Below are positions 8,320 through 18,019 of a stretch of 64,000 nt of DNA, in pieces. The translations under genes and the position numbers were made by a program. Under the pieces are notes generated by a model that had not been told where the DNA came from, did no database searches, and saw only the letters and a list, made by a program, of their open reading frames with translations. Origin of the DNA: Candidatus Nitrotoga fabula (GTDB lineage Bacteria; Pseudomonadota; Gammaproteobacteria; Burkholderiales; Gallionellaceae). Where the stretch lies: the NCBI RefSeq assembly GCF_905221025.1, contig NZ_CAJNBL010000026.1, positions 1 through 64,000 on the forward strand, in the 5' to 3' direction. Position 1 is the first letter of the stretch. The number at the start of each line of letters is the position of its first letter.

Positions 8320-9807
8320 TTATTTTTTAATCTTGAACCCCGTGATCCTGATAACGTCATCGGTGTGATAATCATCCACCTTGGTCATGTTTCCATCATT
8401 CGAATGCTGGATTGAAACATATGCAGTAGTACCATCCCCTGTGAAAATAAAACCTGTTGGTTCCGCACTGGAATCTTTCACGGAAAGCATCTTCACGCAC
8501 CCGTCAGTCTTGATGTCACGATCCTTACCATCTGGCAGGCAGGCAAAAATATCGCCATTTTCATGATCCTCAATCACATACAGATTGCCGGTTTTTGGCT
8601 GGAATTCAAGATTATCAAAGGAATTGAAATCTGCATCTCCCTCAACAAACCGGTTTACATCGATCTGGCGGGCTGGCTTTGCTTCATCTTCTGCAGGATT
8701 GTCATCCACCCCACAAATCACCTCACCAAAATTAAACGCTCCTTCATTGCCAGTATTGGCCCAACAGAACCGGACAGACTCCGGATTGATGGGGTCTGCA
8801 TAGGATAAATCCTGATGCAGATCTTCCGGGCGATAATAGCCGGTCGCGCCATTTGCATTCGCTTCCGCCCTGGCCTGGCCTGGATCAATGATCGGTATCC
8901 AGTCTGCATTGCCAATTTCACATCCCTGGCCGAACTGCTGCTTATTGTTCACGCATGAAACCTGCAAGGCATAAACCGTACCCGCAGTAAGTGGAGAACT
9001 GGCCAGGTCGTTGATTGGCTGGTTTCCTATGCGCACCGTCTGCGGAACAAACTTGAAAATTGCACCGCCATCCGCATCATTGCCCGTACCTGTAGGAGTA
9101 CCCGGGCGCAATTCATCGCCAGCAATTACCACCCCGGACGAAAGAATTTCCAGCCCTTCCCAAGCCATGGTAGGAAGTGCAGTGCGCTTGGCAATATGCG
9201 CTGGGTCGGTCGTTGTTCCTGCACCACGATCCAGGACCGTTTGATTTACAACATTCAGCGGGTCAATGATTTCGTACGCTCCGCCCTGATCGTCTTCTTC
9301 GGTAGCCAGAATGGTATTCCAGGGAGTAGTGCGAATACCGTCGCAACTATCCAGGCCACGCAAGATCGTTTTCACTTCTCCTGATGTGAGATGGATGCTC
9401 TGGATGGATGGGTTGAATTTTCCTCCGCCCAAATCCTGACGTCCCCCCTCGACGCAGGTAATCAAGTGCGTAGGATTGTCCAACGGGTAAAACGCCATCA
9501 TGTCTGTTTTATCTGCGGCATTGCGTGTCAGGTACGTTGCATTAAGACCATCGGCAACCAAAACCTGGTCGATTGCCTGCTGAGCTGGAGAACGGTAGGC
9601 CCCTGTTGTTTCCGGCGCAGACTGGATGAGCGGCTGATTAAAGCCGAAAAGCGTTTCAGATTGTGCATTCAGCAATTGTTCTACCGTGACACCAAAATCC
9701 TTCTTTTTACCTGGATTTTCCCCTGCTTCTGCAACCAGAAATGATGTAGTAAAGAAAGCAGATGCAAGGGCAAGAGCAAGTGCGGTTCGTGAAGGCGTAT
9801 AGTTCAT
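8320..9807 (-). CDS. Secreted PhoX/DUF839-family protein, copy 2
   Basis: 495 residues from the ATG at 9807, chosen because CCAGGAG lies about 8 nt upstream and because the signal peptide (MNYTPSRTALALALASAFF) then starts at residue 1. A frame extending to 9885 adds 26 residues with no such site. The body is collinear with copy 1 at 3695-5212 and keeps the same propeller motifs (WNTILATEED, AWEGLEILSSGVVIAGDELRPG, YYRPEDLHQDLSY, FDNLEFQPKTGNLYVIEDHENGD). A Ca-dependent secreted phosphatase is the family-based guess. A PhoB-box-like repeat array lies about 100 bp upstream. The pair probably arose by duplication before the IS5 and MFS genes separated them. Confidence 0.78.
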   Translation of the reverse strand: MNYTPSRTALALALASAFFTTSFLVAEAGENPGKKKDFGVTVEQLLNAQSETLFGFNQPLIQSAPETTGAYRSPAQQAIDQVLVADGLNATYLTRNAADKTDMMAFYPLDNPTHLITCVEGGRQDLGGGKFNPSIQSIHLTSGEVKTILRGLDSCDGIRTTPWNTILATEEDDQGGAYEIIDPLNVVNQTVLDRGAGTTTDPAHIAKRTALPTMAWEGLEILSSGVVIAGDELRPGTPTGTGNDADGGAIFKFVPQTVRIGNQPINDLASSPLTAGTVYALQVSCVNNKQQFGQGCEIGNADWIPIIDPGQARAEANANGATGYYRPEDLHQDLSYADPINPESVRFCWANTGNEGAFNFGEVICGVDDNPAEDEAKPARQIDVNRFVEGDADFNSFDNLEFQPKTGNLYVIEDHENGDIFACLPDGKDRDIKTDGCVKMLSVKDSSAEPTGFIFTGDGTTAYVSIQHSNDGNMTKVDDYHTDDVIRITGFKIKK

Positions 9808-10165
9808 TTGAATGACTCCTGGCAAAATATTTAATAAATCGGTTAGCTGTCCAACCTCAACATCCATGAAACTTTCTGAAGTCAAACTGCAGGGCCAGTG
9901 TAATCAGCGAATATGACAGCAAAATTAATAAAATATGACAGTACGATTAATTTTGAAGGTTTTAGAAAAAATGCGAAATTTCATTTATAATGAAATAGGG
10001 AACTTGCCTCATTGCAACAAGCAGTAGCATTCTATGAAATGCAGAAGGAGACAAAACCTGGACAGGTTTCCCTTGTTCGTTGATGTCCATCGATATCCAT
10101 TGATTTGATTCTCCGGATATCCCGGATCCAGGAATATAATCGTATTATTGATAAATGGAGTGCAT
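9808..10165. other. Divergent intergenic region between PhoX-like copy 2 and the repeat-peptide gene
   Basis: No gene is supported. The region holds the PhoB-like box (9909-9941, minus strand). A TATAAT hexamer at 10135-10140 lies 25 bp before the repeat-peptide ATG, with no good -35 at standard spacing. Between these the DNA is AT-rich. Confidence 0.5.
9909..9941 (-). promoter_or_regulatory. Candidate PhoB box upstream of PhoX-like copy 2
   Basis: On the minus strand three consecutive 11-bp units read CTGTCATATTT, TATTAATTTTG, CTGTCATATTC. The outer two are near-perfect PhoB half-sites (consensus CTGTCAT followed by four A/T) and the middle one is degenerate. They keep the 11-bp phase that PhoB dimers require. 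The array lies about 100 bp upstream of the start of a PhoX-family gene. Regulation by phosphate starvation is inferred. Confidence 0.55.
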
Positions 10166-10342
10166 ATGTTAACTGCAAAAAATACATCGGTATTAGCACC
10201 ATACGGATCCATGAAACTCATCAGCCTGGCAACAAAGGTAGGAAATGGAAAAGTTCATTTGCCTTTATTGGCGCCATATGGTTCCGTGAAATTTATTCCA
10301 CTGGCTACCAAGCAAGCCAAGGTTCCATCACCTATTAAATAG
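10166..10342 (+). CDS. 58-residue protein made of two 15-residue repeats
   Basis: A small protein that I do not recognise. Residues 10-24 (LAPYGSMKLISLATK) and 35-49 (LAPYGSVKFIPLATK) share 12 of 15 positions. They are separated by a short basic, glycine-containing linker, with an N-terminal MLTAKNTSV and a C-terminal proline/lysine tail. There is no cysteine, signal peptide or membrane segment. Coding is supported by GGAG five nt before the ATG, and by the repeats differing mostly at third codon positions: about seven synonymous codon changes against three replacements. That is the mark of selection on the peptide. A small hairpin overlaps the stop codon. It stands alone between genes of the opposite strand. 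A repeat-bearing precursor peptide or a small beta-strand binding protein are both possible. Confidence 0.62.
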   Translation: MLTAKNTSVLAPYGSMKLISLATKVGNGKVHLPLLAPYGSVKFIPLATKQAKVPSPIK

Positions 10343-10661
10343 GCATTGGAAATGCCATTCTGCATGAATTGGGCCAGTTGAACATTCCAGAACTCAACTG
10401 GCCTGTGCTGAGTCGCCCCGGGTTGAACGGAGGCTCCATTTCTTGCGAGGATGAACCAATGAAAAAACCAAATCGATATCCCCGGATGGCAGGCTGAATG
10501 CAGGTGCACGATTCCGGACTCCGGTAAGGTCTGAGGTCAGCTGAATTAGGAAAGAGTTGCAATTACCCGATACACGGCAGAAAACCTTCCCTACCGGAAA
10601 ATCGTCAGCCCGAATACAGGCATCGAAGCGCAAACCGCCATGCCCATACTATACTATTGGC
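10343..10661. other. Intergenic region with a 10-bp stem hairpin
   Basis: No gene is supported. A hairpin (GGCCAGTTGA at 10372-10381 with TCAACTGGCC at 10394-10403, 12-nt loop) lies 30 bp after the repeat-peptide stop. It is not followed by a clear T-run. It could be a processed 3' structure or a weak terminator for either strand. Confidence 0.45.
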
Positions 10662-11423
10662 CTAATTTCTAATCTTATACCCGGTCTTGAATACCCACCA
10701 GACAAACGTCAGGCAGAGCACAAGAAAACCAGAGGTCATACCGAGGCTCAAGGCAACATCCACTTCGGCCATACCATAAAAACTCCAGCGAAAGCCACTG
10801 ATCAGATACACTACTGGGTTGAACAAGGTAATCTCCTGCCACAAAGGAGGCAGCATATGAATCGAATAGAATGCGCCCCCCAGAAAAGTCAACGGAGTAG
10901 CGATCAACATCGGCACGACTTGCAGCTTCTGGAAGCTATCGGCCCACAGGCCGATAATGAAGCCAAACAGACTGAAAGTCACTGCTGTGAGCAGCAAAAA
11001 AGCAATCATCCATCCAGGATGAACGATCTCATAGGGCACGAAAATACGGGCGGTACCCATAATGAGCAGACCTAGCATCACAGACTTGGTCGCTGCAGCC
11101 CCCACATAACCGATCAGCACTTCAATCCACGAAACCGGCGCCGAGAGCAGTTCGTAAATTGTCCCAGCCCACTTGGGCATGTAAATGCCGAACGAGGCGT
11201 TCGAAATGCTTTCATTCAGCAAATTGAGCATGATCAGGCCGGGAATGATGAAAGCGCCGTAACTGATGTTGTCAATTTGTCCCATACGCGAACCGATGGC
11301 CTTGCCAAAAACGATAAAATATAGCGAAGTGGTCAATACCGGCGCGATGATACTTTGCGACAGCGTGCGAAATGTGCGCGCCATTTCAAAACGGTAAATG
11401 GCGCGAATGCCATAAAGATTCAT
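10662..11423 (-). CDS. ABC-2 type transporter permease (YadH-like)
   Basis: 253 residues with six hydrophobic helices in the ABC-2 pattern. The N-terminus ([30 protein letters not shown]) and the centre ([12 protein letters not shown] and [17 protein letters not shown]) match COG0842 permeases such as E. coli YadH. The start codon overlaps the end of the upstream ATPase gene by 4 bp, so the two are translationally coupled and form one exporter. The substrate is unknown: YadGH-like systems are annotated as multidrug or polysaccharide exporters without firm proof. Confidence 0.85.
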   Translation of the reverse strand: MNLYGIRAIYRFEMARTFRTLSQSIIAPVLTTSLYFIVFGKAIGSRMGQIDNISYGAFIIPGLIMLNLLNESISNASFGIYMPKWAGTIYELLSAPVSWIEVLIGYVGAAATKSVMLGLLIMGTARIFVPYEIVHPGWMIAFLLLTAVTFSLFGFIIGLWADSFQKLQVVPMLIATPLTFLGGAFYSIHMLPPLWQEITLFNPVVYLISGFRWSFYGMAEVDVALSLGMTSGFLVLCLTFVWWVFKTGYKIRN

Positions 11424-12373
11424 GCCGCTTCCCCCCTGGATTGTTGAATCAAACTGACGAAAATGTCCTCCAGCGAACTTTCACTTGAGCGAAGATCCTT
11501 GAAGTCAATGCCGTGTTCTCCCAGCGTGCGCAACAGCTCTGGAATACCCGTCTCATCTTCCTGAGTATTGTAACGATAATCCACAGTATGCCCGCCTTCG
11601 GCAAGTATTAACGACCAGCTTTCCAGACCGGCAGGAAGGCTGTTGATGGGATGTCGCAAGGTCAGTGTAAGCTGTTTTTTGCCAAGCTTGCGCATCAGCA
11701 CTTCCTTGTCTTCCACCACAATCAGCTCTCCCTTGTTAATAACACCGATGCGGTCTGCCATGTCTTCGGCTTCTTCAATGTAATGCGTAGTCAGAATGAT
11801 GGTGGTACCCTGTGCTCGAAGTTCGCGCACCATACGCCACATGTCATGCCGCAATTCAACATCCACGCCGGCACTCGGCTCATCAAGAAACAGGATCAAT
11901 GGTTCATGCGCAAGAGCCTTGGCGATCAGCACCCGGCGTTTCATTCCGCCCGATAGCGTCATGACTTTTGCGTCCCGTTTGTCCCATAGCGTTAAATCGC
12001 GCAGCACTTTTTCCAGATAAGGTGCATTGGGCGCCTTACCAAACAGGCCCCGGCTAAAATTGACAGTAGCCCAGACTGTCTCGAACGCGTCGGTATGCAG
12101 TTCCTGGGGTACCAGGCCAATGGCAGCCCGCGCAGCACGAAAATCTTTTACGATATCCTGCCCGTCGACAGTGATGGTTCCGGAACTGGCATTGACAATA
12201 CCGCAAATGATGCTGATAAGAGTCGTCTTGCCTGCACCATTTGGCCCGAGCAGGGCAAATATCTCGCCACGCGCTATCTCCAGATGAATATTTTTTAACG
12301 CAAGAAAACCACCCGCATAGGTTTTGTTGACACCATGCGCAAAAATGATGGGGCTATTCTGATCCACAACCAT
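11420..12373 (-). CDS. ABC transporter ATP-binding protein (YadG-like)
   Basis: 317 residues. A full nucleotide-binding domain is present: Walker [10 protein letters not shown] near residues 43-51, the Q-loop region (GLVPQELH), the signature LSGGMKRR, Walker [14 protein letters not shown] and the switch His in TTHYIEEAE. About 80 residues follow the domain, ending in the DIFVSL motif common to CcmA/YadG-type export ATPases. It sits directly before the permease at 10662-11423 with a 4-bp overlap. The complex probably exports a lipid, drug or surface-glycan intermediate, but nothing nearby identifies the cargo. Confidence 0.88.
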   Translation of the reverse strand: MVVDQNSPIIFAHGVNKTYAGGFLALKNIHLEIARGEIFALLGPNGAGKTTLISIICGIVNASSGTITVDGQDIVKDFRAARAAIGLVPQELHTDAFETVWATVNFSRGLFGKAPNAPYLEKVLRDLTLWDKRDAKVMTLSGGMKRRVLIAKALAHEPLILFLDEPSAGVDVELRHDMWRMVRELRAQGTTIILTTHYIEEAEDMADRIGVINKGELIVVEDKEVLMRKLGKKQLTLTLRHPINSLPAGLESWSLILAEGGHTVDYRYNTQEDETGIPELLRTLGEHGIDFKDLRSSESSLEDIFVSLIQQSRGEAA

Positions 12374-12474
12374 AGTTACATCAGAAGGATCAGAAAATGA
12401 CTGGGCATGATTGCAAATATCCGCTGAGCTTTCATATCATGATTTTTTACAAACAATAACGACTCAACCCTATT

Positions 12475-12876
12475 TTACAGGTACACCCTGTCATGCACTG
12501 GAAAGGTCACCGGATTGTCCCCCGCCTGAAATATGAACAATCCAACAAAAAAACTGAGAACGGCCATAAAAATACTCGCGAAAAATGCAGTCCAAAAGCC
12601 GGATACCTTGAATCCTGGGACAATGGATGATACCAGCAAGATCATCAGCGCATTAATCACCAGCAGAAAAAAACCGAAAGTAATCAACGTAAGTGGAATG
12701 GTCAGCACAATCACGATGGGTCTGACAATAGCATTGGCGAAACCCAGCAACAACGCCGATACCAATATGGATTGCTTGCTGGAAAAAGAAATCCCGTGAA
12801 ACAGGAAACTCGCAACCCATAAGGAAAGTGCAGTGATGCTCCAGTGAACTAGGAATTCCATTAGGTTGTTCATCAT
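12475..12876 (-). CDS. YvlD/phage-holin-IV family membrane protein
   Basis: 133 residues with four hydrophobic helices. The pattern FANAIVRPIVIVLTIPLTLITFGFF is diagnostic of the PF04020 family (mycobacterial phage holin superfamily IV, B. subtilis YvlD). The name reflects similarity to holins, but the chromosomal members are ordinary small inner-membrane proteins of unknown role, in Bacillus linked to envelope stress. The start is placed at the ATG at 12876; a GTG five codons upstream (12891) is possible. It is transcribed toward the ABC genes, with about 100 bp between them, and no phage genes are nearby. Confidence 0.75.
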   Translation of the reverse strand: MMNNLMEFLVHWSITALSLWVASFLFHGISFSSKQSILVSALLLGFANAIVRPIVIVLTIPLTLITFGFFLLVINALMILLVSSIVPGFKVSGFWTAFFASIFMAVLSFFVGLFIFQAGDNPVTFPVHDRVYL

Positions 12877-13181
12877 AATCCGGGTGTCCACCCCACTGCA
12901 TTATTTTTTAACATTACCATGTTAATCCGCCGCCATAATTTTCCAGTATAAATTCATATTGATATATTTAATTTCAACATGATATTTTCAGTTTGCTGAA
13001 AATGAATACTCAAAGCGGTAATGATTGAACGCCATTTCACGCAGCTGCTGGGGAGTGCTTCTTGCACCTTAAACAGTGGGGAGACATTGTGGCCCGTGAT
13101 GCTAAAAATACTTCTTTTATTCCGGTCACCGTGCAAACTCGATGCACCGTCCCTTGAACTGTTATCTTGCGACAGCACTAT

Positions 13182-14231
13182 CTAGGCAAAAGGTAAATCT
13201 GCAGTTCCCGGGCCTATCGTGGCAATTTCATGTACTGCTTTTACAAATTCTGGTTGTTCGTGCAAATGCACCATAGAGTCTGGGTGAGGGCGGCCGCGCA
13301 TCTGAAGGAGTCGTGCTTTACTGGCTGCCGGCATTTCCCACTTTAACCGGGCTAGCAACTCGTCCGCCAGAGCCGGTTGATTGCACACCAGAACCATATC
13401 GCAACCAGCATCCAGCGCCGCCTCCGCGCGTTGCACGATATCCCCGGCTACGGTGGCCCCCTCCATACTAAGGTCATCACTGAAAATGCACCCCTCGAAA
13501 CCCAATTCGCGGCGCAGGATATCTTTTAACCATATTTTTGAAAAACCCGCTGGATGTTGATCCACTTTGGGATAAATCACATGTGCAGGCATTACCGCAG
13601 TCAAACCGAAATTCACCAGTTGACGAAATGGAATCAGGTCACACAACTCAATCTCGGTATAGCTGCGCTCATCTACCGGAACTTCCAGGTGTGAATCAGC
13701 ATGTACATAGCCATGCCCGGGGAAATGCTTGCCTACGGTAGGCATCCCCCCCTGTTTAAGTCCCAGCAGCAGGCTATGCGCCAGTTCTGAAATAGCCTGG
13801 GGCTCCGAATGAAAGGCTCGGTCGCCAATGACGCTGCTGCAACCAAAATCTATGTCCAGTACCGGGGTAAAGCTAAAATCCACGCCACATGCACGCAATT
13901 CCGCAGCCAATACATAACCCACCTGTCTCGCCAGATTCCTGGCACGAGACGGATGATCATCCCATATCCTTCCCAGCTCTCGCATCGCAGGTATACGCGT
14001 GAAACCTTCGGTAAAGCGTTGCACACGCCCTCCCTCATGATCCACAGAAATTAAAAGGGAGGGTGTACGCAAGCCATGGATGCTGGCTGTAAGTTCGGCA
14101 AGCTGTCCCGGAGATTCATAGTTCCGCGCAAACAAAATCACCCCACCAACCAGCTCATTCCGCAAACGCACTTCCTCTTCCGCAGTAAGTGCGAGTCCAG
14201 CAATATCCAGCATGCATGGGCCAAGTCCCAT
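13182..14231 (-). CDS. nagZ: Beta-N-acetylhexosaminidase NagZ
   Basis: 349 residues, glycoside hydrolase family 3. It removes N-acetylglucosamine from anhydro-muropeptides during cytoplasmic cell-wall recycling. The start at 14231 ([12 protein letters not shown]) matches the family N-terminus and has AGGAG seven nt upstream; the open frame continues 24 codons further without support. Diagnostic segments are [13 protein letters not shown] (near 80-92), [17 protein letters not shown] with the catalytic His of the NagZ loop, and [10 protein letters not shown] with the nucleophilic Asp. It stands upstream of acpS on the same strand, as in many betaproteobacteria, with a 210-bp gap. Confidence 0.95.
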   Translation of the reverse strand: MGLGPCMLDIAGLALTAEEEVRLRNELVGGVILFARNYESPGQLAELTASIHGLRTPSLLISVDHEGGRVQRFTEGFTRIPAMRELGRIWDDHPSRARNLARQVGYVLAAELRACGVDFSFTPVLDIDFGCSSVIGDRAFHSEPQAISELAHSLLLGLKQGGMPTVGKHFPGHGYVHADSHLEVPVDERSYTEIELCDLIPFRQLVNFGLTAVMPAHVIYPKVDQHPAGFSKIWLKDILRRELGFEGCIFSDDLSMEGATVAGDIVQRAEAALDAGCDMVLVCNQPALADELLARLKWEMPAASKARLLQMRGRPHPDSMVHLHEQPEFVKAVHEIATIGPGTADLPFA

Positions 14232-14440
14232 CCAACTTCTCCTAAAGATTATTTTTCGCTTTTCAGAATGGTTTCCCTCAGGAATGAGGTCACCAATACA
14301 CACGCCACATCATAACTATTTCAACTGGATACACTTTATATTCCCTAGGATTGTTTCTGGAACAAAACAGCAAGATGGAAAGTTTGCACCATTGCCGCAA
14401 ATATTTCACAAAAAATCCTATTGCATCATTTCATCTTGTA

Positions 14441-14821
14441 TCAATTTTTTTCCAGAACCACAAACGCAACCGCTATACCATGATCATCGCTAATACTCAG
14501 ATGATGTTTTGTAACCCCCAGCTGCATAAGATGGGTGGCCAGTTCTTGATCAAATTCAAAAGCTGGTTTACCTGCACCATCATGTGTCACGCTAATTTTC
14601 TGCAAGGTCACCGGATAACGCAAGCCAGTGCCAGCCGCCTTCGCCAAAGCTTCCTTAGCAGCAAAACGCTTCATAAGAAATCGCACAGGATGGAGATGAG
14701 CACAATATTCTACCCACTCTTCCTGGCTCAAAACCCGTTTTGCAAAACGCTCACCATATTTACGGTGCACCGCATCAATGCGTGTATAGGCTACAATGTC
14801 CGTACCAATGCCCAAAATCAA
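14441..14821 (-). CDS. acpS: Holo-[acyl-carrier-protein] synthase AcpS
   Basis: About 126 residues. It transfers phosphopantetheine from CoA to apo-ACP. GIGTDIV at the N-terminus and FAAKEALAKAAGTG in the middle carry the magnesium-binding Asp and Glu. The start is unusual: no ATG lies near the family N-terminus. The most probable start is the TTG at 14821, giving a MILGIGTD-like beginning, with TTG at 14830 or 14860 as alternatives. GGAG lies 10 nt before the TTG at 14821. The longest form overlaps the end of pdxJ by 20 bp, so it is the last gene of a recO-pdxJ-acpS operon. Confidence 0.9.
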   Translation of the reverse strand: MILGIGTDIVAYTRIDAVHRKYGERFAKRVLSQEEWVEYCAHLHPVRFLMKRFAAKEALAKAAGTGLRYPVTLQKISVTHDGAGKPAFEFDQELATHLMQLGVTKHHLSISDDHGIAVAFVVLEKN

Positions 14822-14840
14822 AATACTCAAGCTCCATGGT

Positions 14841-15566
14841 TTATGTATGAGTACCTGCAAGCAATGATTTCATTTTTTTCACGGCCTGCTCCAAACCAAT
14901 GAACAATGCCTCGGCGATAATGGCGTGACCGATATTGAGTTCACTAATATTCGGAATCGCTACGATCGACTGTACATTATGATAATTTAAACCATGCCCT
15001 GCATTCACCTGCAACCCCAGAGCATGTGCATAAGCCACCGTGCGCTGAATCCGCTCCAATTCCTGTGCCTGATGCAGCACGCTAGGGGCATCTGCATACC
15101 TTCCCGTATGAATTTCTACGACCGGAGCTCCTGCAGCCTTGGCCGCATCCATTTGTTTCTCTTCTGCATCCACAAATAATGAAACCCGTATTCCAGATGC
15201 AGCACAACATTCGCATGCATGTTTTACACTATCAAAATGTCCTGCCACATCCAGTCCGCCCTCGGTAGTCAATTCTTCACGCCGCTCTGGCACAAAACAT
15301 ACATCATGCGGCCTGATCCGCAGGGCAATGGCCAGCATTTCTTCGGTTATGGCGCTTTCAAGATTCATGCGGGTTTGCAGCATATCGCGCAGTATTTCCA
15401 CATCCTTATCCTGAATATGACGACGATCTTCGCGTAAATGCAGAGTGATAATGTCTGCGCCAGCAGCCTCTCCAATTAATGCTGCCTGAATTACATTGGG
15501 ATAACGTGTTCCCCGCACCTGACGCAACGTAGCAACATGGTCTATGTTCAGTCCAAGCTTGATCAT
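14841..15566 (-). CDS. pdxJ: Pyridoxine 5'-phosphate synthase PdxJ
   Basis: 241 residues, a TIM barrel that condenses 1-deoxyxylulose 5-phosphate with 1-amino-acetone 3-phosphate in vitamin B6 synthesis. The N-terminal [13 protein letters not shown], the HLREDRRHI segment, and EIHTGRYA and [10 protein letters not shown] further on are family hallmarks with active-site His and Glu. Its ATG overlaps the last codon of recO by 4 bp and its 3' end abuts acpS. This recO-pdxJ-acpS arrangement is common in proteobacteria. Confidence 0.97.
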   Translation of the reverse strand: MIKLGLNIDHVATLRQVRGTRYPNVIQAALIGEAAGADIITLHLREDRRHIQDKDVEILRDMLQTRMNLESAITEEMLAIALRIRPHDVCFVPERREELTTEGGLDVAGHFDSVKHACECCAASGIRVSLFVDAEEKQMDAAKAAGAPVVEIHTGRYADAPSVLHQAQELERIQRTVAYAHALGLQVNAGHGLNYHNVQSIVAIPNISELNIGHAIIAEALFIGLEQAVKKMKSLLAGTHT

Positions 15567-16306
15567 ATTCTTTGTAAATCCTTTATCAATTCACGCGTAT
15601 GCAAAACCTTACCCGCAAGATAATAATTCAATAACATTCGCATAAGCTGTTTGCTTTGTTGCGCACTGACTGCATCGCAGTAATTATCCGCAGCCATGTC
15701 CTGCAAGGATTTGCCCAGCATAAACAAACCCTCTGGCTCATCCAGTCTGGCCAGACTATGTGATGCAACAGGTACTGCACCAAGCTCAATCACATAACGA
15801 TAACCTGCTGCAGGGTTGATTGGCTCTCCACTATCTGCTTCCTGTACCAATTGCAGTGCGTACCCTAACTCCTGCAACAATTTTTTTTCAAAACTTCGCA
15901 ACGTTGCGGCATGGTCATCTTCATGAACCAATCGATGCAGGGTGTCCCGATAATGGTCAAACAACTGCTCATGAGGATCATCACGCACCATCAAATTGAG
16001 CAACAACTCATTTACATACAAACCGCACAACAATGCTTTTCCCTGCAATTGGGGCTGCCCTCCCTGCCATTCGGCACGATGCAAGGTTCGTAATTCATGT
16101 TTGCCAAACCAGCTTAGCACAAGTGGCTGAAAACTCATCAATAATCCACGTAGCGGTGACCTTGCACGACGTGCACCACGTGCAATCAGCGCCACGCGCC
16201 CATGCTGCCGGCTAAACACCTCCAGAATCAAGCTGGTTTCACGATAGGGATAACTATGTAAAACAAAAGCCAGTTCATCTTCCTGTCTATGTTTATGCAG
16301 CTGCAA
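15563..16306 (-). CDS. recO: DNA repair protein RecO
   Basis: 247 residues. RecO helps load RecA onto SSB-coated single strands in the RecFOR pathway. The N-terminal OB-fold reads [35 protein letters not shown], the characteristic RecO opening, followed by [15 protein letters not shown] and a helical C-terminal domain. The frame begins with a TTG (16306) preceded by AGGAAGAG, a good ribosome site. It is the first gene of the recO-pdxJ-acpS run, separated from era by about 150 bp. Confidence 0.95.
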   Translation of the reverse strand: MQLHKHRQEDELAFVLHSYPYRETSLILEVFSRQHGRVALIARGARRARSPLRGLLMSFQPLVLSWFGKHELRTLHRAEWQGGQPQLQGKALLCGLYVNELLLNLMVRDDPHEQLFDHYRDTLHRLVHEDDHAATLRSFEKKLLQELGYALQLVQEADSGEPINPAAGYRYVIELGAVPVASHSLARLDEPEGLFMLGKSLQDMAADNYCDAVSAQQSKQLMRMLLNYYLAGKVLHTRELIKDLQRI

Positions 16307-16454
16307 TTTACTCTTCCTGGTCGTCCCCTGTCATGACAGAACAAAAAACATGCAGAACCTAACTACTTGATTTATCTTATACATTAAACGAAATGTCAGG
16401 ATTTCAATGATAAACCCAGTACCAGCGCGCTAAAAATGAAATTTACAGATACAC

Positions 16455-17345
16455 TTATTCATATCCCAAGCTCTTTAAAACTCGGGCATTATCGGCCCAT
16501 CCACTCCGTACTTTAATCCACACTTCAAGATAAACTTTCCCGTCAAAAAGTTCTTCCATGTCCAGGCGTGCTTGTGTTGCGATTTCTTTCAATTTTTCAC
16601 CATTCTTGCCAATCAGCATCGCCTTATGTGCATCTTTATCCACTAATATTGCAGCATGAATGCGGCGCAGCTTCCCTTCCATTTTGAACTGTTCAATGAC
16701 TACACTTACAGAATATGGAAGCTCTTCGCCGGTAAAGCGAAAAATTTTTTCACGCACCAATTCTGCTGCAAGAAAACGTTCATTACGATCGGTGATTTCA
16801 TCCTCTGGATAAATTTTCTCGCCCTCATGCAGGCATGGGCGTATCGCATCTAACAGGACATCAAGTTGCCTGTTTTGTTTTGCACTTACCGGAACGATGG
16901 CGGTAAATTCTCGTTCCTTGGCCATCACCTGTATGAAGGGCAACAATTCCGTTTTATTTTCAACGTGATCTATTTTATTGATCACAAGAAACACGGGTAT
17001 ATTTTGGGGTAACAGGTTTAATACCTGCCGATCCCGCTCATCGAAATGTCCAGCCTCAATTACGAATAACACCGCATTCACGCTACGCAAGCTATTCGTC
17101 ACTGCCCGATTCAAGCTACGATTCAGAGTATTTAGATACTTGGTCTGGAAACCTGGGGTATCCACGAATACAAACTGCGCATGATCCTCGGTCAATATTC
17201 CAGTAATACGATGACGGGTAGTTTGAGCCTTGCGGGAGGTGATACTTATTTTCTGACCGATCAGATGATTGAGTAGAGTGGATTTACCTACGTTCGGACG
17301 ACCAACAATGGCAATGAAGCCACTTCGAAACTGGCTTACGTTCAT
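16455..17345 (-). CDS. era: GTPase Era
   Basis: 296 residues. Era is an essential GTPase that binds the 3' end of 16S rRNA during 30S assembly. GRPNVGKST (P-loop, near 15-23), [16 protein letters not shown] (G3) and NKID (G4) define the GTPase domain. The C-terminal KH domain contains [21 protein letters not shown]. Its start overlaps the rnc stop by 4 bp (ATGA), so the two are translationally coupled. The order lepA-lepB-rnc-era-recO is classical. Confidence 0.98.
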   Translation of the reverse strand: MNVSQFRSGFIAIVGRPNVGKSTLLNHLIGQKISITSRKAQTTRHRITGILTEDHAQFVFVDTPGFQTKYLNTLNRSLNRAVTNSLRSVNAVLFVIEAGHFDERDRQVLNLLPQNIPVFLVINKIDHVENKTELLPFIQVMAKEREFTAIVPVSAKQNRQLDVLLDAIRPCLHEGEKIYPEDEITDRNERFLAAELVREKIFRFTGEELPYSVSVVIEQFKMEGKLRRIHAAILVDKDAHKAMLIGKNGEKLKEIATQARLDMEELFDGKVYLEVWIKVRSGWADNARVLKSLGYE

Positions 17346-18019
17346 GGTAAACCCTCAATTTTGCGGTAAGCAGCTTCTGCCGCTACCTGCTCAGCAGTAC
17401 GGCGGCTACTGCCTTCACCGCTGGTAAACAACTTCAATTGCTCGATTTGGCACTCGACCTGAAACAATTGTGCATGAGCCTCTCCTTGAGTGGCGACCAA
17501 AATATACCTTGGCAATGCCAAACGTTTTCCTTGCAGATATTCCTGTAACAGGGTTTTGTAATCTTTACCCAAAGTCTGCGCATCTGCACTAGCAATAAAA
17601 GGCACATACAGCTTGAGGATAACCTGTTCTGCAGCAGCAAAACCGGCATCCAGGAAAACTGCACCGAACAGTGCCTCCATCGTATCGGCAAGAATGGACG
17701 GCCGACGAAATCCGGCACTTTTACGTTCCCCCTCGCCCAGTAGTAATAATTCACCCAAACGCAACTGCTGGGCTAATTTGGACAAAGTTTGCTGATTTAC
17801 CAGATTTGAACGTAACCGGGACAAATCCCCCTCTGCCAAACCGGGATAAATTTCATATAAATGCTTGGCAACGACACAATTCAGTACGCTGTCACCCAGA
17901 AACTCCAAACGCTCATTGTGTGCTGAGCTGTAGCTGCGATGCGTCAGTGCACGCTGCAATAGTTGCGACTGTGCAAATACATGGCCAATCTGATCGCACA
18001 ACACATCTCGGTTCATCAA
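17342..18019 (-). CDS. rnc: Ribonuclease III
   Basis: 225 residues. It cleaves double-stranded RNA in rRNA precursors and some mRNAs. The signature [13 protein letters not shown] carries metal-binding acidic residues, and [15 protein letters not shown] supplies the second set. The C-terminal double-stranded-RNA-binding domain starts at [13 protein letters not shown] and ends at [11 protein letters not shown]. Two ATGs (18019, 18016) are adjacent. It overlaps era downstream. Unlike many betaproteobacteria, no DUF4845 gene stands between it and lepB. Confidence 0.97.
   Translation of the reverse strand: MMNRDVLCDQIGHVFAQSQLLQRALTHRSYSSAHNERLEFLGDSVLNCVVAKHLYEIYPGLAEGDLSRLRSNLVNQQTLSKLAQQLRLGELLLLGEGERKSAGFRRPSILADTMEALFGAVFLDAGFAAAEQVILKLYVPFIASADAQTLGKDYKTLLQEYLQGKRLALPRYILVATQGEAHAQLFQVECQIEQLKLFTSGEGSSRRTAEQVAAEAAYRKIEGLP

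Noticed and set aside
10662-12373. ABC exporter as dedicated exporter of the 58-residue repeat peptide
   Set aside because: The genes are convergent, not co-transcribed, and the exporter is of the common YadGH type without a peptidase domain.
12475-12876. Phage holin as sign of a prophage
   Set aside because: The protein belongs to the YvlD-type chromosomal family, and no phage gene lies nearby.
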